Assembly: GCA_029237695.1 (NCBI GenBank)
Contig: CM055277.1
Coordinates: forward strand, 36,614,242-36,678,241
DNA from: Conchocele bisecta
Lineage: Eukaryota > Mollusca > Bivalvia > Lucinida > Thyasiridae
Direction: 5' to 3'
DNA length: 64,000 nucleotides
The notes beneath the pieces were generated by a model that was not told the origin of the DNA, ran no database searches, and saw only the letters and a list, made by a program, of their open reading frames with translations. Positions within the stretch are counted from its first letter, which is position 1. Every line of letters starts with the position of its first letter. The position numbers were made by a program, and so were the translations under genes. This document shows, in pieces, positions 22,659 to 35,300 of this stretch.

Positions 22659-22857
22659 GGTCCCCAGTCTATAGTTGCCCTTAGACATGACCATGTGGAC
22701 CGGGTGTCAAATGTCGCCTGGTCCCCAAGTCGCTAGTTACCTTTGAACATGGTGGTCATGGTGTGGGCCAGGTACCAAAATGTATCTTGGTCCCCGGTCT
22801 CTAGTTACCCTTGAACATGGTGGCCATATCGTCGACCGGGTGCCGGATGTCGACGGG
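22659..22857 (-). repeat. Tandem triplication of the hcp 3' end
   Basis: Three ggtcccc-initiated units begin at 22659, 22720 and 22789. The last contains the real hcp C-terminus and stop. The second reads TMFKGN-stop again with a diverged lead; the first is more degraded and has lost the stop. Confidence 0.85.
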
Positions 22858-23310
22858 CGTGAGGTTGAACTTCTCCTCGAGGACCTTGCGCACGTTGGGC
22901 GTAAGGAAGGCGGGCATGACGGGGCCCAGGCGGATATTCTTGATGCCAAGACTGAGCAGACTGAGGAGCACGGCGACGGCCTTCTGTTCGAACCATGACA
23001 GGGAGATGGAGAGCGGCAGGCTGTTCACGTCCGTGCCCAGGGCCGAGGCCAGGGCCTGGGCGACGACGACGGCGCCGTATGCGTCGTTACACTGGCCCAT
23101 GTCGAGGAGGCGCGGGATGCCCGTGTCGCCCAGGGTGCCATAGTCCTCGTTGAGCAGCCGGTACTTGGCGCAGCCCAGGGTGAGGATCAGCGTCTCCTTG
23201 GGCAGCGACTTGGCTAGAGTCGCGAAGTAGTTACGCTTGTGTTCCGAGCCGTCACAACCGCCGATGACGAATATTCTCTCCAGTGCGCCCTTCTTCACCG
23301 CATCCAGAAC
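22801..23310 (-). CDS. hcp: hcp exon 9 (last): Cys474, Cys502, Cys529, Glu563 ligands and stop
   Basis: The acceptor is ggacag|GTT and the stop is TAG at 22803-22801. The exon encodes residues 456-624. It contains VIGGCDG (Cys that carries the persulfide), [18 protein letters not shown] and LSWFEQKAV, then [12 protein letters not shown] and the C-terminal tail. I see no AATAAA within about 200 bases downstream on the minus strand. The segment around the stop recurs twice more just downstream (22659-22788). Confidence 0.97.
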   Translation of the reverse strand, partial: VLDAVKKGALERIFVIGGCDGSEHKRNYFATLAKSLPKETLILTLGCAKYRLLNEDYGTLGDTGIPRLLDMGQCNDAYGAVVVAQALASALGTDVNSLPLSISLSWFEQKAVAVLLSLLSLGIKNIRLGPVMPAFLTPNVRKVLEEKFNLTPVDIRHPVDDMATMFKGN

Positions 23311-26300
23311 CTGTCCAACGCACGGTGATTGTGGTGTAATAAATGTGACTCGCCGTGATGACAATTGGCTTATTGAGTTTGCGACCAGTGTAGGTCCAGA
23401 TCAGACTGTGCAACCTAACGTGTTCGCTGTTCAATTTATCAATAAGCCTAGCTCAATAAGCCCTATTCTTAACCATTAGTATGCGGGAAATAAAAAGTGT
23501 TGTTTGCTGCTGTTTATATATGTTTTAATTTCTCAAAAAAAACAATGGTTGACATCACTTTAGAATAATTTCCATTGGAAATTATTGTAATGTGTTGGCA
23601 AACATGTTTTTAATAAGAAAAATAAACAGCAGACGACAACATGTAATTTAGCATTTGTCATGGCTAATGCTTCCAAATAAAACCTTCACATCTGTTTCAG
23701 ACTGCATGCTAGATGTCCTGGAGCTGATTGATCAAAGCTCGCTCAATAAGCCCTATTGTCCAGCAGCGGGTCACACACAAGTATTCAGCATCCAAGGAGT
23801 TCATTCAGACGGAGTAGACTACTAGCAGTGGGATCCAGCTGCATGCCCGAGTGCATGTTGGGTTTATTATGGGTAACAAAACGCCGGGCTGTTTCCACAA
23901 GCTCCATATATGGGTTATCAGTACAGAACATGTACATTAATCTACATTATGCAAAAGGTTATGTAAATTGTGTTATCTAAATTCGCCGGCAATTGTGCAA
24001 GGACATCAATATCTGCCACATGTTTACCTTGGATCTTTTCATATGACAGCCGAGAATTATGAAACTGTTTATAATTGCTTTGCCAACTCGTGTTTCAGTG
24101 CATACCGCGGGTTATCGTTTGCTGTTTTATTTTCTATTTTTATTAGAGGCATGCATTAAACAGCACCTTTTAGTAGTTGCATTGTCTCCGTTAGAGATGA
24201 TTCTCATGCACTATCAAAAGTTATTTTTCTTGATAAATATTAAAGGTACAGTCTCAGATGATGTCCGATTGTCACTACATGTTTTTTCCGCTTTATTGAC
24301 TGCAAATGACCGTTTATCAACCTTAGCTGCTACCATGGTTACTGGGTCTTAGTTGTTACCATGGCTACTGGGCCTTAACTGTTACCATGGTTATTGGGCC
24401 TTAACGATTACCATTTGTAACGGGCCTTAATTGCTACCATGGTTACTGGGCCTTAGTTGTTAAACCATTTCACTTTTTTTCTGCGCATATCCGAAACCCA
24501 GTAAAATGGCAGCTCATAACAACTGTAATTCAGCATTGTCGTCTGCGCACCAGTGTGAGATGCTGATGAAGGTAGACTTACCGTGCCAGCGTGGCTGAGA
24601 ATCACCTCTTTGCCGAAGCCAACCGTCAGTTGTTTCCCGTTAGATCTCATCACCGGCTTCTCCCCAAAACCCGGCAGCGATCTGGCGTGCTGTGAAAATG
24701 TGTAAATGGCTTAAAATGACTAACATTGGGGTATTTATGGCCAAAGCTATATGTTGATTACCCCGTGTGCTTGATACAATCATATAGTTATAAATCATGC
24801 TATTCAGTGACATAACCGACGTTTGCTTGACGGAATGGTCACTAGCAAAGCCCCGGATCAGATTATGCTAAGCACAGTTTAATGTTCCCCAGGACAATCA
24901 TGATACTAACAGTGCAGTCCCAGATCAGCATGCGCATCTGCATAGTCTAATCAGGTCATACCATGTTTGCCATTCAGTCACTCTATATCATCAATCTTCT
25001 ATGTAAATGTATGTAAGGAATATTTCTACATTTGTTACTAGCCTAGCACCAGATCAGTGTCTGCTCCGTTCCTTGTCATGTTATGGATGGATCATTCACT
25101 CATATAAATCATTAAACAATAGCATGCCTCATTTTGCATATGATTTTGCCTGATACCACCGCGCGTCACTATTAATAAATATTACTAACTGAAAAGCGGG
25201 TACTCGTAATGTTTAGAACTGGTGGAATATATATTTATTTAATTCCTATAAATAACAGTTTGTGCCTACCTTTAAGTTGATACACATGATGTATAAACTG
25301 GCGATCACCACTACTGACACGAAATAGAAATATTAGTTAATACTGTGTAAAAACGGACACTTTTGATGTCAAAAACATGTGGAATAGTTACATAATTAGG
25401 TACCCGCTTAACTTCTGTAAAACATGTATTTTCACATAATTTGAAGGCCTTTAACAGTAATATTTGGCTGTGACTGGAGAAATGGGGCTAATGGGTTCTG
25501 CGACCAGTGTAGATACAGATCAGGTCTGATCAGGATCTGCACTGTTCGCCATTATATCAAAGAAACACCCGTCATGCGTATAACAAGCAATATAGATCGT
25601 GCTACACGAGTGTGCTATTTGATCAGGAGAGGGATCGTAGCTACTTATTTCCCTTTGCAAATAGAGATCCGGGGCCGTTTCACTAAACTTCTTACGACTA
25701 GAATGTTCGTAAGTGCAATATTATGATAGTCTGTGCATATGCAGCCTATGCTCAATAAATGTAAATCCATCAATTGACATTTCCAGACGATCTTAAATTG
25801 CACCCACGAACATTTTAGTCGTACGAAGTTTAGTGAAACGGGCCCCTGGCTCAGTAATCGTTAATAACACTAGAATGGTTCCTGTTCACAACTATTCCTG
25901 CAACAGTCACCCTTGTTACAAGCTATAAGGCCCTACATTTTACAATAAGGACCGGATTGCTATAAATAATAAATTCAAAGCTACATTACATTCCTCACTG
26001 AATTATGTATGAACTCGCAGTTTTTTTGTCAAGCCTCGTTATTTATGGAAAGTACGACTCATTTTCGAAATCAATACTGGCAAAAGTCGGTGATGTGATA
26101 AGAGAGGTAATGTCATTTCCTTAGCTGAGAAAAACTACCTACATCTATTTGTCATTCTGATCAGTGTGCTCGCCATATAGCATGGTATTCAGAGGAGGGG
26201 TGGTGTTAACGCATGCCCCGACCCCACCCCCTTCTCTATAAGCCTACGCAGTCTGGTCAGGGCCTACTCTAAGAGCAATTTGCTGGTACATTGTATTTTG

Positions 26301-29300
26301 AACATACATTGTATTGGACCAAGGTGTATCAGTTGTGTGAAAGTTAACCCTTACACAGCTGAATTTTATTTTGTCGGCTGAATTTTATTTTGTCGGCTGT
26401 CGTTTAATTTTCAGTGTATGTATTTCTTAACAAAAGCATGTTTTTATAGCACACGAGAGTCATCTCTAGTCAACTCCAATGTGTTTTGTTAATAAATGAA
26501 AAAAAAGTATGAAAAAAAACAAACAATTTTTAATTTTCACCTGTTAATTTGATCAGGATGGTCTAAAATACCATAGTGTTCTTTTTGTGAGCAGACCTAG
26601 TATCGGAAATTAACCGTGCAAGTTACAGGAAATGACTTGTGAAAGTTAATGGTGATGAAGTGTGACTTTGATACAAGGACATCTCAATGGAAAACTTGTC
26701 ACTATACTTGTTCCATGACACATCTTATTATCCGGTCACATTTTGCTTTAACCCGAAAGCCCATTATAGCGGTTTATGCACATATTTCAGGAAATGCACT
26801 TTTTGAAAGCAATTTTAATGGTTTGAGAACAAAAGCTACACCCCTTTTCATAAATGGACCAGTCTGAAAATCATTGTGTGATGATTGGATTGGCTGCAAA
26901 ATTAACATATCAAAATCCATTCCAGTTACTTAGCGGTGAAAGAGATAAGAATTAGTTCTCAATGAAAGTACATTTGTATATACTTATGTTCTCATGGAAA
27001 CTGTTAAAATGGCCGTCACAACGTAGAATACTTTTGAAGAGAAATGAGAAAAGCTATTGCAACCTGGTGTATCCCGAGAATGTAATGGCTAGCCTTGTAA
27101 ACTACCCCTCTCACCCCTGAACATCTGTCATTGACTGGTCCTGTAATAGTATTGGACTAACCTATTAATCGAAGAAGGAGTGTGAAACAACAATGTGAAC
27201 ATTACTGACCAGCTATGATCTGCATCTATCGTGTTTGCACATACTGGATGCAGGGCTCCAGATAAGGAATTAGTAATTGAGTATTTTCACTCCATCACAT
27301 CTGAAGCAATTGGGTATTTCAATATTTTAATTGGGTAAAATAAAATCACACTACTGTTTACACATCAACAGACAATAATTATTGAATAGTTTGCTTCAAA
27401 AGGAAAACATGTATTGGCATTTCATTAGAATTGTCTCCTTGGAGACAATTCTAATGAAATACCAAGATGTGTTTTCATGGAAAATAAGAAAAATATGCTA
27501 TATTTGTAGTCTGTTTATTGTTTTCTGTAGCATGATAAAGGTACCACAAATTTGTTATTGCTTTTTGATACTCACTACTTCCGATTTAAATTGGGTTTTT
27601 GGCAATTTTAATTGGGTATTTACGGAAATACGCAGCTTATCTGGAGCTCTGTGGATGTATCTTACGTATTATAATAACCCCAATGGTGTTATACAATGTA
27701 TGAGAGAAAATATTCATATTCGAAGCTTGATGTTCGATGATTAAATTTCGAACTGAGAAGTTTTGAAACTGGATATGCTTGTTTATCAGCATTCATATTT
27801 TCAATTTATATCCACCCATGTGGAATTAGGGTCAATGTGAAATTGTATTCAAATTTATATTAAAACACTCCACACCCACATACATTCATCCCCAAGGCCA
27901 TCAACATACTTAACTACCAGTAAATAACAAACATCTGGTGTGTGGTATGCGTCAGCATTATTTGAAGTAGTGTAAAGAATTCAACTTCCGTTTATTAATA
28001 TGTGCATAATAAGTGGCAAGTATGATATGTAGATTACATATGGCAGATCCTACCAAATAAATCAATTTATCTTTGTCGACTTACCGAGAACGCCAGATAT
28101 TTATCATATTCGTCCATAGAATGCGGGAAACGGAATTTGGCATCTAATGCTTATTAGTATGGAAGGTAATATCCGCCATAATTATATTAGGCTTGATGCT
28201 TGCTTGCTGATGACATTCTAAGTTCTATCCGTCTTATTACAATTCTATGTGGCTTGATGCTTGCTGACTGGTGCCATTACAACTTACTTTCATTCGTCAT
28301 TCGTGTTTGTGACATTTGAAATCTTCTTGGTTGTAGTCTAAATTGCATGTGTATTTGGCTTGGTGCTTTATTCATTCGCACTGTTTCAATGCGTTTGTGT
28401 CGATTACATTCTAAGTAGCTTCTTAGTGACATCCGGAGTTCCATTATTAATTATTGCATCGTTGTTTTGCCGTGCGTTTTGTTACCTCGCTAAGCCACAC
28501 CCCTTGACAACAACAATTGCAACAGTAATTTGGGAACAACCATTATGACGCCAGGTGCGCTGCTAAAACTTAAAATAGTTCTCCCTAAAATGATCTAATA
28601 TGCTGGTACCCGTCCTACAATGCGTTGCTCTCTAAATTGGTTCCATGTCCCTAACGGTGTTGATGTAGATTGATGCCGCCTTTTCTGTTGCGCCACGTTT
28701 AGGTTAGACACCACCAAATAGTTTTACTATATAATTTAACCGAATGCCATCAAATAAGGCCAGTCTCTCCTACTTTCACTATTCGTATGGATGCTGTGTG
28801 ACCCACTTGTACATGACCTGCAGCCAGTCTGTACTGGTTCTGCATGAACTAAACAATAGGTTCACTTACTCCTAAGAAAGAAAAATCCAACCTTGTCATA
28901 TCATCCAATATTGTGTACATTCTTTGGCCACGGAAAGTCCGTTTACATCAAATGACCAACAGGTTCAGTGTCTTCTTTTAAATGCTATAAATATGCTGAA
29001 AACTAGTGTTAAAGGCACCCCAAAATGTTCCTCAGGTGAAACTGGGTAGTAATGGATCAAGATTTTCAAGCAAACGGTGTCTGTGACCTCAAAACACCCG
29101 CACTATTTTTTTATACCAGACTACTTTAGGTTAAAAGACACCAACTAGTTTACTGTATAATTTAACCGAATTCCAGCCAGTCTTTCCTACTTTCACTATT
29201 CGTATGTATGTTGTGGGACCAACCTCGTCATGTCCCCCAATATTGTTTACGTTATTTGGCCACGGAAACTCTGTTTACATCACGTGACCAACAGGCTCAG

Positions 29301-32300
29301 TGTTTTTTTTTAAATGCTTCAAATATGCCGAAAACTGGTGTTAAAAACACCCCTTTTTAACCTTAAACATAGAGTGTACATGCCAGGTTATAATATAGGG
29401 AGACATGTTTTTCTTTATTCTTTCAATCCGACATTTTTCTTGCAAAATGATTACCATTTCCAGACGTACTAATTGACATTATTATACTGTTTATATCAAA
29501 CGCGAAATGCCAGTTTGATATCAGAGGCGATAACCGGGGTTCCTTAAAATGATAACGGAAGAAACTATTTATTCCATTTATTTATTTTGTGATGTGCAAT
29601 ATCATACTTTATGATATGTCGATAAAAATATTTATTCAGCATTTAGTTGATATAAATAATTTAAAAATACTGCATCATTTGCATATGGAACTAGCTTGAT
29701 ACCACCGCGAGTCTCTATGAGTACATTAAAGATTACTAAATAATTATATATGTGCAGCTGGCACTAGTAATTTTTAAAAGTGGTGGACACGTTGCAATTA
29801 TACACTTATTTAAGTTCCATAAATAAAAGTTTGTACCTACTAGATGGGACCCCAGCTTCAACAATAATTAAATCTATATTTTAATTAGTCAAGATCCAGA
29901 GCAGAATGGGTGCAGGTTATTGGAAATTAGGTCCTACAACATCCATAAGAAAAATGAAAGAAGCAGAGAATAGCAAAATGTGTGGTAACGGGTTAGTGTT
30001 TTAGGGAAAATAAATGGTGGTGGCCCACCTGAGTCTGATCCCGGACGGTTATTGGTTTGCATCGGTAACGGACCAGTTTGACAGTCAACCTGTGTAAGTT
30101 ACCATATGTGTAACTTACTATACAAATGTGATTGTTTTCAATTACGTACATATGTAATTTTATTATGAGGATACATGTATGTATAAAACACATTAGTAAG
30201 TCAAACACCATACATACATATGCAATTTAGTTAATAAAGGTTAGAGAATAACAAATGGTGCGAAATCGTCAAGACGGTAAAAGTAGTCCGGTATCAACAA
30301 CATCGTGCGGGTGTTTTGAGGTCACTGACACAGTTTGCTTGCAAATCTTGATCCATTACTACCCAGTTTCACTTGAGGAACATGTTGGTCATGTGATGTA
30401 AACAGAGTTTCCGTGGCCAAAAACAAAATGTAAACAATATTGTGGGACATAACGAGGTTGGATTTTTCTGTCTTAGGAGGAAGTGAAGCTATTGTTTAAT
30501 TCATGCAGAACCAGTACAGACCGGCTGCATGTCATGTACAAGTAGGCCCCACAACAAACATACGAATAGTGAAAGTATGAGAGACTGACCTTATTGGATG
30601 GGATTCGGTTAACGTGTATAGTAAAACTATTTGGTGTCTTCTAACCTATACTGTGATCATTTGTAGGCGAACTCTTACGTCAACACCGGCATTGGAGGTG
30701 TGCCTCAAACAGCCAATCACATCTCGTACTATTATTTATTAGTCGGAGGATTCTTAACATTGACAGCAGTGCCATCTGGCGTCATATATTGCTTGCATCA
30801 TTCTACTTGTGGCTAGATGCTTTCTGCTTGCGGGTTTCCGCTTTCGGACTGTGGCTTGATGCTCACTTCTTGCGGTTTTGTCCTTACTGCTTTCGGCTTG
30901 TTTTTATTTTCTATTGCAAATGATTAGTGCAATAAAACAGGGACACTAATAAGGACCAATAATTGTAATGTAAATAAGACGAATGAACAAAGCAATCTGC
31001 AGAATGGACATTTAAGAAAGACAAATACAATTACAACAAGCAGATTTCAAATGTAATAAATACAAATGACGAATGAAATAACATGAATATAAGTTGTAAT
31101 GTCATCAGGACGCAAGCATCAAGTCACATAGAATTATGGCGGATATTACCTTTAATATATTAGGGCCCCGGCAACATTCGGCGTTGTCCTGTCCGTCCGT
31201 CTGTCTGTCTGTCTGACCACAGGCCACATTTTCTAGTATACGTTATGTCTTCTTTCTCAGTAAGAACATGCTTGACAGCAGTAAGTGCTGTATTGTTACC
31301 CGGTGTCATATTGGTATTTTGGTGGATTTGGGTAGGTTTGGGTGCATTTCGTTGGTTTTTGGTCATTTACATAGTTTTGAACAACTACTACTGCTCAAAC
31401 ATTACACACAACAGAAACCGCCAATTATCTACACATTCACCGTTCTGAACTTTTGGGCCACCTTTATACTATCTGTAATTAGCGTACTTATACGTGTACT
31501 TCGGGGGAGGTGACGTAAATTGCATGTTGGTAACAATGCACCCAAACCACCAGAGATACCGAAATAACCCATAAACACCGACATATGAACCGTTCTTCAA
31601 GAACCTGTGATATTTTCTTGTTGACGATACAATGAATATTTCAATTAATTTCTTCAAATTAATCCTTTTTAAGAAGGGTTTAATGAAAGTGTACTTCATT
31701 TTTTATAATATTCCGATTTAATGTGGTTAATGGGCCAAACGCCATTGATCAGTGAATTTTACCTGGGACAGACAGTGGTATGCCATATACATGTAGATGC
31801 TTGACAGGTAATTTCACTATTATATAGTTTACACTCGTTTAACTCCGATTTTCTTTAAAGGTACATGCCTACTCAGTAGACACAAACTGTTCTTCATATG
31901 AATTAAATAAGTGTATAATTGTGTTAATATTGCACCAGTTCCAAAAAGTATGAGTGCCAACTAAACAGATACCAGGGGCGGATCCAGCATTTGGGGAACG
32001 GGGGTTGGTGGGTTGTCCTATTAGAGAACGAGTATGCCTAGTTTGGGCTCAGTTTGGGCTCGCCAAATGCACAATAATTTACTGAACCCCAGTTTGAGAG
32101 TCTAAACCACTCCCAAACCCCAGTTTGAGCAATTATTGTGCATTTGGCCAGAAACTGCGGTTTGAGGTCGTAATCCAATAAAAAGCCTAAATCCTAGATT
32201 GGACCCAAACCACAGTTTAAGAAAAAAACTGCCAATCGTGATCCCAAACGGTAGTTTTCTTAAACCCTGCGTTCAGTCATTATTGTGCACTTGGCGGCAG

Positions 32301-35300
32301 AAACCACCGTTTAGACTCTCACAATAGGGTTTCTGATAGCTTAAACCACGGCTTGAGCTCAATGGCACTCGGGCTACAGCAACGACTGAATGGCAAACAA
32401 TGTAGGCCCTGGCTGTACAGGATGGTCTGGTTAATACTCTAGTGAATAACATTTTTGCACGGTTATTTCACAATTGGCCGTCAACCCAATTCGAGGGCAT
32501 GGTGTACATCGACACGGAAGATTATCGATCACATAAACTGAAAGTGAAATAGTTGTCTAGATTATTATCTTTATATTTCAGGTAACAGTCATCATACATT
32601 ATAGTTAAACTAAGTGGTCACGTTCATCCAATTTTGTTCTAATAAACGCCAAGCGCCCCCTTAGGCGATGTGATTTTGGAGATATTTTAGTGCAATACAG
32701 AACAAGTTATTAGCCATAAAATTGAGAAAATCATGTTTGAAATGCTTTTACCCGTAACCCTTAATATCTGTTGTCTGATATTGATGTTGATTTTCTATTT
32801 TTCTCAACAACACATGTTTTGACAGCTCATGAGAATCGTCTCCAATGGAGACGATTCTCATTTGCTGCCAAAACAATTACTTAATACGCAAATAAGAGAT
32901 AAGATGAACAACTGCAAAATTTTAAAGACAATTCTTGTTCCCCGCGTCGTTTAAGGGTTGACATTTTGCCAGCAAAGCACCACAGGTTGAAGTAACGGAC
33001 CAAGGTCTACAAATGCATTAACTATACCTAAACGTATCAGTAATTGAACAATAATAAGTTAATGAATGCTTTTCTACTCCCTGTTATAACACTCTTTTTT
33101 TTACGTACCGAAATGTTTAGGTGTATTTAATGCATTTATAGACCTTGTTCCGTTTCTTCAACCTGTGAAAAGTCCAACTTACAATTACATTGTATAATGG
33201 CACACCTGTTGTGAGATCTGCAGAATGACATCAGCTGGTTTATATATTAATAGGCTTGTTTTTGTTACTTGCATTTTAATGTGTTTTTTTTTGTACTTTG
33301 AAAGTCAAACTACATGTACACCACAGGTTTGCATATGTTTTTTATTTATCCATGAATGTTGTCAGTCAGGGAGACTAAAGCATTTATACAGACAACTTTT
33401 GATTGTTTATCTTACGTTGTCAACCTTGTTTGAAACAGCTCACCAATATTAATATATTGTTGTAGCACCTGTACAAAATCACTCACAAATGCCAGTATTA
33501 CCTGACAGTTTTATCAGAGGACTCCATGATCAAGGTGTATGATCACGTGGTACTAACAACAACAACAAGTACCGATTCAAAGTACGTATTATTTTATAGT
33601 GTCCTTATTAGTAACGGATTTTGATGAAATATGGCGCATCAAACGCGTCTTGTTAAGCTGCATTTGGTGGTCTCTGTAATTTCGCACAAACTTCTGTCGT
33701 GTTTGCGAAGAATCTATTCTGTGTCTCTGACACGGAAATCGATTCTTCGCAAAACGACATAAGTCTGTGCAAAACTCCACAGACCACCAAATGCAGCTCA
33801 TGAAGACGAGTTTGCTGCGCCATATTTCATCAAAATCCGTTGCATATTAAGGAAACTATCAAATAATACTTACTTTGGAGTGAGCGACGTTGTTGTTGTT
33901 GTAACCACGTGATCATGCACCTTGACTAATAGGATTACTGTGATATAAATGGATTCTCTTTAATTTGTGTTTGGATCTGACAAAGCCGGACCTATTGTAT
34001 TTACGAATCAGTGAAGACTCAGCTGTGCACAGTCTGACCAGGGTCTACACTGTTCGCACAACATTCACTATCCTTTGACCAATGTAGAAGAGTCAGATTG
34101 CCGATAACAGTGTAGTTTCACGTGTCTATATCACTAGGGTAGATGTCGGTAAGTCCTTGATTTAAACAGGATATCTCCAAACAGAACATATGTTGCACTA
34201 CTGTCTGTTCGTTGCACTTAAAGGCCATATTGCTAACATTATGTCTCAGAGGATCAATATTTTTTGACTGCGAATTACCTGTATTGACATGACGCACCGC
34301 TTTATGTGATCGGCTTATATTTGAGGGTGGGAATTGGCTCGAACACCTTCCATACCCGGAAGATGAGTTGGTGTTTTATTTCAACTCAATCCATGATAAA
34401 CAGGGGAGATAATTTGGCATTTCCACTGCTGCTGTACCAGACAGCACCCCCTTTTTAATAATATATTTTTATTCTAAACATTTGAATTAATATATCTTAA
34501 TTTTTTGTCGTCTGCAGTATAATACTTTAGAATAATTTACAACATGCTTTGACAGCACTATATATAAAAGCAACAGCAGACGACAATTGTTGAGTGTGGC
34601 GGTCTAAGGGTTAATATTAAAGTAATTTAGTGAACATCGCTTGCACGAAATTAGCGTTTGCAATACTGTTTGTGCCAACCAGCCACATACATGTACCCAC
34701 CGACTACCAGGTCACTTAGTGCTCATAGTGCCTTTATCAGTTGAACAAATTTCTCTTTCTTTTTACATTTTCATCTTCTTTTGTGGACATTTGTGCAATA
34801 TAATGAGTGTCATTGTTGAACATCATGTTAACAAATGATGTCCCTGTGACTCGATGCAAACAAGTTCGGTTCAGTAGGCGTATATACTATGTTAAATGAT
34901 AATGATCTGGGGCCCGTTTCACTAAACTTCGTACGACTAAAATGTTCGTAAGTGCAAAATTCAGATTGTCTGGAAGTTTCAATTGATGGATTTACACTTA
35001 TTGAACATAGGCTGCATATGCAGCCTATGTTTAATAAATGTAAATCCAATAATCGTTTACAAGAAAAAAATGTTAATGTGAAGATTACAGACTATCATAA
35101 TTTTGCACTTACGAAAGTTTAGTGAAACGGCCCCCTGCACTGTTCGCCGTTGAGCCGGTGATACGCCTGTCATGTTTGTAACAAATAGTGTGTACATCAT
35201 CGTGCTGCAGGAGTCATAGGGCTATCAGATCAGGAGGTGCACAACCACAGGCCCTAAGCCAGTTTATGTAGTCACGAAACTGTTTCACGAAACCTGCCTA

